Assembly (NCBI GenBank): GCA_044337705.1
Contig: JBIINB010000034.1
Coordinates: forward strand, 1-37,292
Reading direction: 5' to 3'
From: JBEISR01 sp044337705
GTDB taxonomy: Bacteria > Planctomycetota > Planctomycetia > Pirellulales > Pirellulaceae
DNA length: 37,292 bases
Shown: positions 1 through 8,395 of the stretch, piece after piece
Numbering within the stretch: the stretch's first letter is position 1
Layout of the letters: the number at the start of each line of letters is the position of its first letter
The notes under the pieces: model-generated
Seen by the model: only the letters and a program-made list of their open reading frames with translations
Told to the model about the DNA's origin: nothing
The model's database searches: none
Program-made: the position numbers and the translations under genes

Positions 1-2163
1 CCCGGGCAACCACAGCCACCGAAGAATCGTGACGCTAGCTGGGCTAGGACTCCCATCGACGCTTTTGTGCTGGATCAGCTTGAGAAAGTTGGCCTGCGCC
101 CCAATCCACCTGCCGACCGTGCGACACTGATCAAGCGGTTATCGATCGATCTACTGGGTGTGCCACCCAGCGAATCGGAGGTAGAACTTTTTGCTACCGA
201 CCCAGGCGAGGATGCATACGAACGACTGGTGGAACGGATGCTGGCCGATCCTCGGTATGGCGAGCGAATGGCGATACCCTGGCTGGATGCGGCTCGCTAT
301 GCCGACAGCAACGGTTTCCAACAGGATGGAGACACTTGGCAGTGGATCTGGCGGGATTGGTTGGTCGGTGCACTCCAAAGCGACATGCCGTTCGATCAAT
401 TCACGGTGTGGCAACTGGCGGGTGATCTTCTCCCCGATGCCACCACGGAACAGAAGATCGCCAGCGGCTTCAATCGCAACCATCTGCTGAATGGTGAGGG
501 AGGTGCGATTCCGGAAGAGCAACGGTTTGTGATCCTCTTCGATCGAATGGATACGACGGCGACCACGTGGCTTGGCCTGACCATGGCGTGTGCCCAATGC
601 CATGATCACAAGTACGATCCCATCACGATGCGTGATTACTACGCGATGATGGATGCATTCAATCATCTTCCTGAAAACGGGGTCCCACAATACTTTTCGT
701 CGCGGATACGTGTGGCTCCACCTCTGATCGAACTTCCCACTGCAGAGAACCTAGCCAGGATCGCCGAATTCCAGCAACGCATCGATGCCGCACAGCGCGA
801 GGCACAGCCGCTGGAACAGGCTGCTTTCGAAAGCTGGAAGCTTGCCGTTCTTTCCAGCCAGGCAGCAACCGACGCTGCCGGACTGCCGGACGCCGTCCGA
901 AGCTTACTGGGCAAACCTCAGGATCAACGAAACGAGGAAGAGAAGAGCCAACTGGAGACTGGGCTGAAGAAGCACTTCGACGAAAAGATCCGTCCGTCTC
1001 TGGCCACGAAGTTTCCGAAGCTCAACGAAGCGGCACAGGTCCAACAGCAACTCAATCAGTACCGGAGCGACCAGATCCCTCGGGTGATGGTGATGAGCGA
1101 CGCGCAGAAGCGAGAAACCTCGATCCTGGATCGCGGCAATTACTTGGCACCAACCGAAAAAATCTCCTTCACCACTCCCGCGTTCCTCCCGCCTCTGCCT
1201 CCGGGCGCCCCTGCCAACCGCCTCGGACTGGCTCAGTGGCTGGTCTCCGACGAACACCCGCTGACAGCTCGCGTCCAGGCCAACCGAATCTGGCAGCATT
1301 TCTTCGCTCAAGGGCTCGTCAAAACCTCGGAGGACTTCGGCGTCCAGGGGGAATTCCCGCTCCACCTCGATCTGCTGGACTGGCTGGCGACTGAATTTCG
1401 GAAGGGTGGCTGGAGCAGCAAGCGGCTGCATCGGACCATTCTCCTGAGCGCCACCTATCAACAGTCCAGCCGTGTAACCCCGGACTCGCTGGCTCGGGAT
1501 GCAGAGAATCGCTACCTGGGGAGGGGAGCCCGATTTCGGATGCCTAGCCTGATTCTGAGGGACTGGGCTTTATCTGTCTCCGGCCTTCTGGAGCGACGCA
1601 TCGGGGGTGCACCGGTGTATCCGTATCAGCCCGATGGAGTCTGGGAGTCGCTGGCGATCACTAAGGAAAGAGATTTTACCTATCCGGAATCCCAAGGCAG
1701 CGATCTTTATCGTCGAAGTCTCTACACCTTCTGGCGGCGGACTGTAGGCCCATCGAACATGTTTGATGCGTCCAACCGACAGGCATGCCGCGTCCGCGCT
1801 TCTCAGACCAGCTCACCGCTACATGCTTTGACCACACTGAACGATCCCACTTGGATCGAAGCGGCGCGAGTTCTGGCGGCTGAATTGTTGCGAGACACAC
1901 CCTCGATCGATATTTCATTGCAGCAGGCGTTTCGCCGGACCACGCTTCGTCTTCCGAACGAATCTGAATTGGATCTCCTGCGATCGATGTACCTTCGGCA
2001 GGTAGAACTGTATCGGCAGCAGCCCGACCTGGGGCGCCCGCTATGGAGTACTGGCAAATTTCCGGCCCCATCAATCCCCGACGAAAAGATGCCTGAGGCC
2101 AGCGCTCTGGCGACCGTGTGTCTGGCGATCTTCAACCTGGATGAATCCTTAAACCGCGAGTAA
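1..2163 (+). CDS. PSCyt2/PSD1 (DUF1549-DUF1553) protein, 5' end outside window
   Basis: The reading frame is open from base 1, and the residues before the first GTG (base 67) already look like the usual lead-in to a DUF1549 domain, so this GTG is not the start and the N-terminus lies to the left. A PSCyt2 (DUF1549) domain runs over about the first 230 visible residues and holds a CAQCH heme-type motif at 589-603. A helical linker follows, then a PSD1 (DUF1553) domain from about base 1210 to 2050. In this family an N-terminal PSCyt1 cytochrome domain is common; whether it is present cannot be seen. The proteins are known mostly from planctomycetes, are exported, and have no proven reaction; a role in polysaccharide use has been suggested. 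It is followed at once by a DUF1501 gene. Compared with the homologue at 3682, the linker between the domains is short and shows no LamG domain. Confidence 0.9.
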   Translation, partial: PGQPQPPKNRDASWARTPIDAFVLDQLEKVGLRPNPPADRATLIKRLSIDLLGVPPSESEVELFATDPGEDAYERLVERMLADPRYGERMAIPWLDAARYADSNGFQQDGDTWQWIWRDWLVGALQSDMPFDQFTVWQLAGDLLPDATTEQKIASGFNRNHLLNGEGGAIPEEQRFVILFDRMDTTATTWLGLTMACAQCHDHKYDPITMRDYYAMMDAFNHLPENGVPQYFSSRIRVAPPLIELPTAENLARIAEFQQRIDAAQREAQPLEQAAFESWKLAVLSSQAATDAAGLPDAVRSLLGKPQDQRNEEEKSQLETGLKKHFDEKIRPSLATKFPKLNEAAQVQQQLNQYRSDQIPRVMVMSDAQKRETSILDRGNYLAPTEKISFTTPAFLPPLPPGAPANRLGLAQWLVSDEHPLTARVQANRIWQHFFAQGLVKTSEDFGVQGEFPLHLDLLDWLATEFRKGGWSSKRLHRTILLSATYQQSSRVTPDSLARDAENRYLGRGARFRMPSLILRDWALSVSGLLERRIGGAPVYPYQPDGVWESLAITKERDFTYPESQGSDLYRRSLYTFWRRTVGPSNMFDASNRQACRVRASQTSSPLHALTTLNDPTWIEAARVLAAELLRDTPSIDISLQQAFRRTTLRLPNESELDLLRSMYLRQVELYRQQPDLGRPLWSTGKFPAPSIPDEKMPEASALATVCLAIFNLDESLNRE

Positions 2164-2193
2164 AGCGTCATGTCGCAACGGGGAGGTGGTCCA

Positions 2194-3660
2194 ATGATTC
2201 CCTCGTGGATGCAAGAGAATAGAGAACGGGTGCAGCGTCGCCAGCTGTTCGGGAGGTTCTCCTCCGGGCTTGGCATGGCGGCACTCGCTTCCCTTCTGAA
2301 GTCCGACTCACTGGCCGCTTCCGAAGCAACCCTGGGGATACCACCGGCCATTGCCGGTCTTCCGCATCATGCTCCGAAGGCCAAACGAGTCGTCATGCTT
2401 TGGCAGGGTGGTGGCCCCTCTCACGTCGACCTGTTCGATGACAAACCGACACTCAGAGAGCGTCAGGGACAGGATATTCCAGATTCGGTCCGTGGTTCGA
2501 CTCGCCTATCCACCATGTCCTCGGGTTATGCCAAGTGGCCCTGTATTCCGGCAATCAAGCCACACCGAGCGAATGGAAAATGCGGCATGATGCTCAGCGA
2601 GATGCTGCCCAAGCTGGGAGCCTTGGCCGACGAACTTTGCCTGATTCGAAGCATGCATACCGAAGCGGTGAACCATGCCCCTGGAGTCACTTTCTTTCTG
2701 ACTGGAGCTCAGGTTCCCGGACGACCAAGTCTGGGTGCCTGGCTGACTTACGGCTTGGGATCGGAGTCGGCAAACCTTCCATCTTTTGTGGTGATGACCT
2801 CCAGCGACAAAGGGAAGACCTGCGGGCAATTATTCTTCGACTACTACTGGGGCAGTGGCTTTCTCCCCAGCCGTCACCAAGGAGTTCGGTTCCGCAACAC
2901 GGGCGATCTGGTTCCCTATCTGGCCAATCCCCAAGGGATTCCTGGTGCAGCGCGTCGCGCCATGCTGGACGATGTGGCTAGGCTGAATACCATCCATCTA
3001 GCTGACTATGGCGATCCAGAAATCGACACGCGGATCGCGCAGTATGAGATGGCCTTCCGGATGCAAACCAGCGTGCCGGAGCTGACAGACTTTTCGACCG
3101 AGTCGGCCGCGACGATCGAACGCTATGGTCCGGATGCATTGGCCAAGGGAACATTTGCCAACAACTGCCTGGTGGCGCGAAGGTTGCTGGAACGAGGGGT
3201 GCGATTCGTGCAGCTGATGCACGCCGGTTGGGATCAACACAGCAATCTCTACACCCAGCTGGAAGCTCAATGCTTCGACACGGAAGGACCGGCCGCTGCC
3301 TTGATCCAGGATCTGAAAGAACGTGGCATGCTCGAAGACACCCTTGTAGTCTGGGGGGCTGAATTCGGTCGAACCCCCTTCGGGCAGGGTGATCCCAATA
3401 AGCCCAATGGGCGCGATCACTTTGGCCGCGCCTTCAGTTGGTGGATGGCTGGCGGTGGCGTGAAGCCAGGATATGTCTATGGTGCCACCGACGAATTCGG
3501 CTGGAATATCGTCGAAAACCCGGTTCACGTACATGATATGCAGGCAACCCTCCTGCACCTGTGCGGGATCGATCACACGCGTCTAACTTTCCGTTATCAG
3601 GGTCGACAGTATCGTCTTACCGATGTTCATGGCAATGTGGTCAAGGATCTGATCGCTTAA
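2194..3660 (+). CDS. DUF1501 protein with Tat-like signal (first copy)
   Basis: DUF1501 belongs to the alkaline phosphatase/sulfatase-like superfamily; the reaction is unknown. I place the start at ATG 2194 because a strong ribosome binding site, GGGAGGTGG (2181-2189), lies 4 bases before it; an in-frame ATG at 2170 would add eight residues and leave that site inside the gene. The N-terminus carries a twin-arginine-like motif (RRQLFGRF) followed by a hydrophobic stretch, suggesting Tat export. Family landmarks visible are GGGPSHVDLFD near the N-terminus, TEAVNHAPGV, and near the C-terminus VVWGAEFGRTP, GRDHFG and the WWMAGGG segment. Length (488 residues) is normal. It follows the PSD1 gene by 30 bases and precedes the next PSD1 gene by 21, so all four genes at 1-8357 are probably cotranscribed. 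Confidence 0.92.
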   Translation: MIPSWMQENRERVQRRQLFGRFSSGLGMAALASLLKSDSLAASEATLGIPPAIAGLPHHAPKAKRVVMLWQGGGPSHVDLFDDKPTLRERQGQDIPDSVRGSTRLSTMSSGYAKWPCIPAIKPHRANGKCGMMLSEMLPKLGALADELCLIRSMHTEAVNHAPGVTFFLTGAQVPGRPSLGAWLTYGLGSESANLPSFVVMTSSDKGKTCGQLFFDYYWGSGFLPSRHQGVRFRNTGDLVPYLANPQGIPGAARRAMLDDVARLNTIHLADYGDPEIDTRIAQYEMAFRMQTSVPELTDFSTESAATIERYGPDALAKGTFANNCLVARRLLERGVRFVQLMHAGWDQHSNLYTQLEAQCFDTEGPAAALIQDLKERGMLEDTLVVWGAEFGRTPFGQGDPNKPNGRDHFGRAFSWWMAGGGVKPGYVYGATDEFGWNIVENPVHVHDMQATLLHLCGIDHTRLTFRYQGRQYRLTDVHGNVVKDLIA

Positions 3661-3681
3661 TCCAATGGGAATCCCGCTTCC

Positions 3682-6600
3682 ATGGCCAGACGTTTATCTC
3701 CTATCCGATGCTTCGTCCAAGCGAAGCGACTTGCTTGTCGCTCACTGCTTCCTGCGCTGGCTGTCTCCTGTTTGATCCTCTGCCCCAGCAATATCCAAGC
3801 GCAGCAGCAGGCAGCAGAGTCAAAAATTTCGTTCAACAAGGACATTCGCCCGATCCTTTCGGACAAATGCTTCTTTTGCCATGGTCCGGATGCGGCAAAC
3901 AGGCAGGCCGATTTGCGCCTGGACGATCGCACGGTGGCGGTGGATCAAGCTGGTGCGATCCGCCCCGATCAGCCGGATGCCAGCCCGATCCTGGAGCGGA
4001 TTTTGTCGGATGATCCCGACCTCCAAATGCCGCCCCCCCACTCCAAGCTGGATCCGATCACTTCTGAAGAGTTGCAGCGGATTCGTACCTGGATTGCCCA
4101 AGGAGCCGCCTATGAACCTCACTGGTCGCTGATTCCGCTGGAGTTCCCCAGTGGGAAAGGCACCTCCGCCAGCCTGATTGATGAACCGATTCGAAGAAAG
4201 CTTGCGACGATGGGAAGATCGCAGCGTCCGAGTGCCGACCGCGCGACACTCCTGCGGCGTTTGTCGTTGGATCTCGTCGGCTTGCCCCCCACCCCCGAAG
4301 AACTGTCGGCGTTCCTCCTAGACCAATCGCCCGATGCCTACGCAACACAGGTCGATCGACTCCTGAATTCTCCCCGCTACGCCGAACGGATGGCCGTCGA
4401 CTGGCTGGATGTCGCTCGCTACAGCGACAGCTTCGGATTCCAGGTAGATCGCGATCGGGAAATGTGGCGATGGCGGGATTGGGTACTTCAGGCTTTTGAG
4501 AAAAATATGCCTTTCGATCAGTTTATCCAGTGGCAGGTCGCTGGCGACATGATCGACCATCCGACGCAGGACTCCATTCTCGCGACTGCTTTTCAGCGAC
4601 TGCATCAGCAGGAAGCGGAAGGTGGAAGTGTCGAAGAGGAGTATCGTGTTGAATATGTCACCGACCGTGTGCAGACATTCGCGACGGCATTCTTGGGACT
4701 CACCTTCGAGTGCGCTCGCTGCCACGATCACAAGTTCGACCCTATCTCGCAAAAAGATTTCTATCGCCTTTTCGCCATCTTCCAAAATATCGACGAAGCA
4801 GGGCTGTATTCGTACTTCACCCCTTCGCCCCCCACTCCCGCACTGATGCTGACAAACGAACAGCAGCAAGGGCAACTGGAGACACTGCGTCAGTCGGTGG
4901 AGGAGGCGGAACAAGGCTTGCAAAAGCTTCTTCTGCAGCGCCTGGCCGGGATTCAGGCCGGAGCGTTGGCCCAACCACTGCTGGGAGAAATCGCTAGGTT
5001 CCCTCTGGATGACCTCCAGCAGGGTAAATCTCCCAGCAAGCTGAAGGCTGAGGTGGTGGCAGAAGTGCGGGGGGAAAACAAGCTAGTGGCCGGGCAACAG
5101 GGCCAAGCCGTCGAATTGACGGGAGATGATCCGATCGACCTGCCGATTGGAAATTTCCGCCGCAGTCAGCCCTTCTCCATTTCGCTATGGGTTGAGACGC
5201 CCGATCGGAAGGAACGAGCCGTGGTGCTCCATCGATCGCGAGCCTGGACCGATGCCGCCAGTCGCGGCTACGAACTGCTGCTGGAGGAGGGAAGATGGAA
5301 GTGGTCGTTGATCCACTTCTGGCCTGGAAATGCCATCTCCATCCGCACCCGCCCAGAGGCACCGCTGAACCAGTGGACCCATGTCACCGCCACCTACGAC
5401 GGATCCAGTCGGGCCGGGGGATTGAAGCTCTACATCGACGGAAAACTAGCCGACTGCGAAGTGGTGAAAGACAATCTGACCAAAGAGATCACAGGCGGCG
5501 GGGGAGACAACATCGCCATTGGCGAGCGGTTTCGGGACCGTGGCTTTCGCGCGGGCAAAGTGGATGATGTGCGCATCTTCGATCGCCAACTGACTGCCTG
5601 GGAGGTCAGCCAACTGCCTTCCAATCGCGATGCCCAGGCGACTGCAGTTGCCATGGAGTCATTGGGACCGGTCGATGAGCTGGTTCACGAGACAGCGATC
5701 CATACGGGCGATGAACCGTTCCGCGCGGCGCTGGTGGCTCTGCAGCAGAAAAGGGAATCGCTGCACCAATTGGAAGATAGCATCCAGGAAATTATGGTCA
5801 TGCGGGAACTGCCTGGTATGAAGCCTGCATTTCTTTTGACACGCGGCGAGTATAACCAGAGAGGCGAAGCGGTCGAACCGGGGGTACCTGAGGCGTTGCC
5901 GCCGCTTCCTGAAGGGACTCCTGCCAACCGGCTGGGTGTCGCACGCTGGCTGACCGCTCCCAACCATCCGCTCACAGCACGCGTTCTGGTCAACCGTCTG
6001 TGGCAGTCGTTCTTCGGACGCGGACTGGTGAAGACCTCTGAGGATTTCGGTAGCCAGGGGGATCGGCCAAGATATCAGGAAGTTCTCGACGGTCTTTCCG
6101 CCCACTGGATTCAGACGGGTTGGGATCTGAAAGGGTTGATTCGGACGATCGTGATGAGCGACACATACAGGCAAGAGAGCCTGGATGATCCGAAGTGGAT
6201 GGAGGAAGATCCCGAAAATGATTGGTTGGCCCGCGGCCCGAGATTTCGGCTTTCGGCCGAAGCGATTCGAGATCAGGCTCTTGCCGTTTCCGGATTGCTC
6301 AAACATCAACTAGGCGGCCCACCGGTAAGTCCTTATGAGATGTCGGAGGCGTTCAAGCCGGCCGGACCCAGCGGAGGCGATGACGTCCGCCGAAGAAGTC
6401 TTTACTCGGTCTGGCGACGCACATCCCCACCCCCGGCGATGTTGGCCTTCGACGCGCCGCGCCGCGCGGTTTGCATCGCCAAACGGGAGCGAACCAACAC
6501 GCCTCTCCAGTCGCTGATCCTACTCAACGGCACGCAGTACGTCGAAGCGGCAAGGGCTCTGGGGGAACGGATCCATCAGGAGTCGCAAGGGGAGCTTGCC

Positions 6601-6846
6601 AAAATGATCGAACGCGGCTTCCTTCTCTGCCTTTCGAGGAAGCCCAGCGAAGCGGAGAGCAAAACGCTGCAGCACCTCTATGAGGACCAGTTGGCCTATT
6701 ATCAATCGCATCCGGAAGAGGCAGCGGAGATTCGAAAAGTAGGAAACGCACCATCCGATCCGAACATCGATGACGCGCGGGCAGCCGCTGCTTTCGCGCT
6801 GGGACAGGCGCTGTTGAACCTCGACGCCTTTCTCATGAAACGCTGA
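3682..6846 (+). CDS. PSCyt1-PSCyt2-LamG-PSD1 protein
   Basis: A 1054-residue exported protein. Order of parts: signal peptide (about 1-41, hydrophobic core LLPALAVSCLIL); PSCyt1 cytochrome-like domain (about 50-150) with CFFCH at C63/C66/H67 and a likely distal Met in LQMPPP; PSCyt2/DUF1549 (about 165-375) with CARCH at C344/C347/H348; a LamG/concanavalin-like jelly-roll domain (about 436-644, with the typical PFSISLW, NQWTHVTATYD and KLYIDGK signatures); then PSD1/DUF1553 (about 740-1030). Two CxxCH motifs suggest covalent heme at two places, though the PSCyt2 motif may serve another purpose. The LamG insert suggests binding of a glycan. It sits between two DUF1501 genes. The function is unproven; association with polysaccharide use in planctomycetes is only inference. 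Confidence 0.94.
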   Translation: MARRLSPIRCFVQAKRLACRSLLPALAVSCLILCPSNIQAQQQAAESKISFNKDIRPILSDKCFFCHGPDAANRQADLRLDDRTVAVDQAGAIRPDQPDASPILERILSDDPDLQMPPPHSKLDPITSEELQRIRTWIAQGAAYEPHWSLIPLEFPSGKGTSASLIDEPIRRKLATMGRSQRPSADRATLLRRLSLDLVGLPPTPEELSAFLLDQSPDAYATQVDRLLNSPRYAERMAVDWLDVARYSDSFGFQVDRDREMWRWRDWVLQAFEKNMPFDQFIQWQVAGDMIDHPTQDSILATAFQRLHQQEAEGGSVEEEYRVEYVTDRVQTFATAFLGLTFECARCHDHKFDPISQKDFYRLFAIFQNIDEAGLYSYFTPSPPTPALMLTNEQQQGQLETLRQSVEEAEQGLQKLLLQRLAGIQAGALAQPLLGEIARFPLDDLQQGKSPSKLKAEVVAEVRGENKLVAGQQGQAVELTGDDPIDLPIGNFRRSQPFSISLWVETPDRKERAVVLHRSRAWTDAASRGYELLLEEGRWKWSLIHFWPGNAISIRTRPEAPLNQWTHVTATYDGSSRAGGLKLYIDGKLADCEVVKDNLTKEITGGGGDNIAIGERFRDRGFRAGKVDDVRIFDRQLTAWEVSQLPSNRDAQATAVAMESLGPVDELVHETAIHTGDEPFRAALVALQQKRESLHQLEDSIQEIMVMRELPGMKPAFLLTRGEYNQRGEAVEPGVPEALPPLPEGTPANRLGVARWLTAPNHPLTARVLVNRLWQSFFGRGLVKTSEDFGSQGDRPRYQEVLDGLSAHWIQTGWDLKGLIRTIVMSDTYRQESLDDPKWMEEDPENDWLARGPRFRLSAEAIRDQALAVSGLLKHQLGGPPVSPYEMSEAFKPAGPSGGDDVRRRSLYSVWRRTSPPPAMLAFDAPRRAVCIAKRERTNTPLQSLILLNGTQYVEAARALGERIHQESQGELAKMIERGFLLCLSRKPSEAESKTLQHLYEDQLAYYQSHPEEAAEIRKVGNAPSDPNIDDARAAAAFALGQALLNLDAFLMKR

Positions 6847-6905
6847 TCGACCAAACCGGCAACCTCCCGGCTGCTACGCTCTAGCGAAGGAATTGGATCA
6901 TAAAT

Positions 6906-8357
6906 ATGGAATTTCCAAAGACCGCTCATCCTAGCCTGACTCGGCGGCATCTGTTGAAGCAATCGGGCGCCGCGATCTCAGGGATTGCGATAGCCGACCT
7001 GCTGGCTCGCGATGGCCTGCTGGCAGACGACCAGGCGCGCTCGGCCCATGGGGCTTTAGGTGGGCAACTCCACCATCCACCCAAAGCAAAGCGGATCATT
7101 TCGCTTTTCATGTCCGGAGGACCGTCCCAACTGGACTTGTACGACTACAAGCCGGAGCTGGTCAAGCGGCATGGCGAACAGCTACCCGATTCGGTCAGGA
7201 AGGGTCAGCGCCTAACCGGTATGTCGGGTAACCAATCTTCCATTCCGTTGGTCGGATCGCCCTTCAAGTTCCAGCAACATGGGCCTCAGGCGGCATGGTT
7301 CAGCGAGCTGTTGCCCCATACGGCATCAGTCGCCGACAAGCTTTGCATCATTCAGGCCGCCTACACCGAAGCGATCAACCACGGCCCTGGTGTCACCTTC
7401 CTCCAGACCGGGACACAGATCGCTGGTAGGCCCAGCATCGGCTCCTGGCTCAGCTACGGTCTCGGCCAGGAAAACGACAACCTGCCCGCTTTCATCGTCC
7501 TGATCACCAAGGAAAAAGGAGGACAGCCCCTGGGAGCCCATCTCTGGGGGAGTGGCTTCCTGTCTTCTCAGCACCAGGGAATCCTCTTCCGCGCTGCGAA
7601 AGATCCGGTCCTGTATTTAGGGAATCCCTCTGGAGTCTCAGCAGAAAGCCGTCGCAATCTGCTGGATCATCTGAAGCAATTGCATGAAGCCGATTACCAG
7701 CAGGGAGCGGATGAATCGATTGTCAACCGAATTGGCCACTACGAAATGGCATTCAAAATGCAGTCGAGCATCCCCGAAGCGTCGGATTTGTCTCAGGAAC
7801 CCAAAGAAGTGATCGACAGCTATGGGCCCGACGTAGCCAATCCGGGGACTTTTGCAGCCAATTGTCTTCTGGCCAGGAGATTGGCTGAACGAGGAGTCCG
7901 CTTCATCCAGCTCTACCACCAGGATTGGGACCACCACGGCGGACTTCCCGGAGGCCTTCCCGGGCTATGCCGCGAGACCGATCAACCTGCCGCCGCATTG
8001 ATCCGGGATCTGGAACGAACCGGTATGCTCGAAGAAACACTGGTGGTGTGGGGAGGCGAATTCGGCCGCACGAATTATTGCCAGGGAAAGATCCAGCAGA
8101 ACTTCGGACGCGACCACCATCCACGCTGCTTCACGATGTGGATGGCAGGGGGAGGCGTGCGGGCGGGCAGCATCCACGGCACCACCGATGAACTCGGGTA
8201 CAACGTCGCGACCGGCGGAGTCCATGTGCACGATCTGCACGCGACGATGCTGCACCTTCTGGGAATCGATCACGAACGATTGACCTACAAGTTCCAGGGT
8301 CGACGCTACCGCCTGACCGATGTCCACGGCACGGTGGTCCAGGAACTGCTGGCCTGA
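6906..8357 (+). CDS. DUF1501 protein with Tat signal (second copy)
   Basis: Paralogue of the gene at 2194, 483 residues. The N-terminus has a clear Tat motif (TRRHLLKQSG) and hydrophobic helix (ISGIAIADLLA). Shared landmarks: SGGPSQLDLYD, TEAINHGPGV, VVWGGEFGRTN, GRDHHPRCF, WMAGGGVRAG and a C-terminal segment ending in TDVHGTVVQELLA that closely mirrors TDVHGNVVKDLIA of the first copy. Start: ATG 6906, with GGA-type ribosome binding sequence upstream in 6886-6896, not strong. It follows the LamG-containing PSD1 gene by 59 bases, completing the second PSD1 + DUF1501 pair, and is convergent with the gene at 8396. The fixed pairing suggests that each DUF1501 protein works with its own PSD1 protein, but no reaction is established. 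Confidence 0.93.
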   Translation: MEFPKTAHPSLTRRHLLKQSGAAISGIAIADLLARDGLLADDQARSAHGALGGQLHHPPKAKRIISLFMSGGPSQLDLYDYKPELVKRHGEQLPDSVRKGQRLTGMSGNQSSIPLVGSPFKFQQHGPQAAWFSELLPHTASVADKLCIIQAAYTEAINHGPGVTFLQTGTQIAGRPSIGSWLSYGLGQENDNLPAFIVLITKEKGGQPLGAHLWGSGFLSSQHQGILFRAAKDPVLYLGNPSGVSAESRRNLLDHLKQLHEADYQQGADESIVNRIGHYEMAFKMQSSIPEASDLSQEPKEVIDSYGPDVANPGTFAANCLLARRLAERGVRFIQLYHQDWDHHGGLPGGLPGLCRETDQPAAALIRDLERTGMLEETLVVWGGEFGRTNYCQGKIQQNFGRDHHPRCFTMWMAGGGVRAGSIHGTTDELGYNVATGGVHVHDLHATMLHLLGIDHERLTYKFQGRRYRLTDVHGTVVQELLA

Positions 8358-8395
8358 CGCGGCAGACAGTTCCCATTCCTATTGGCAGCAACGGA

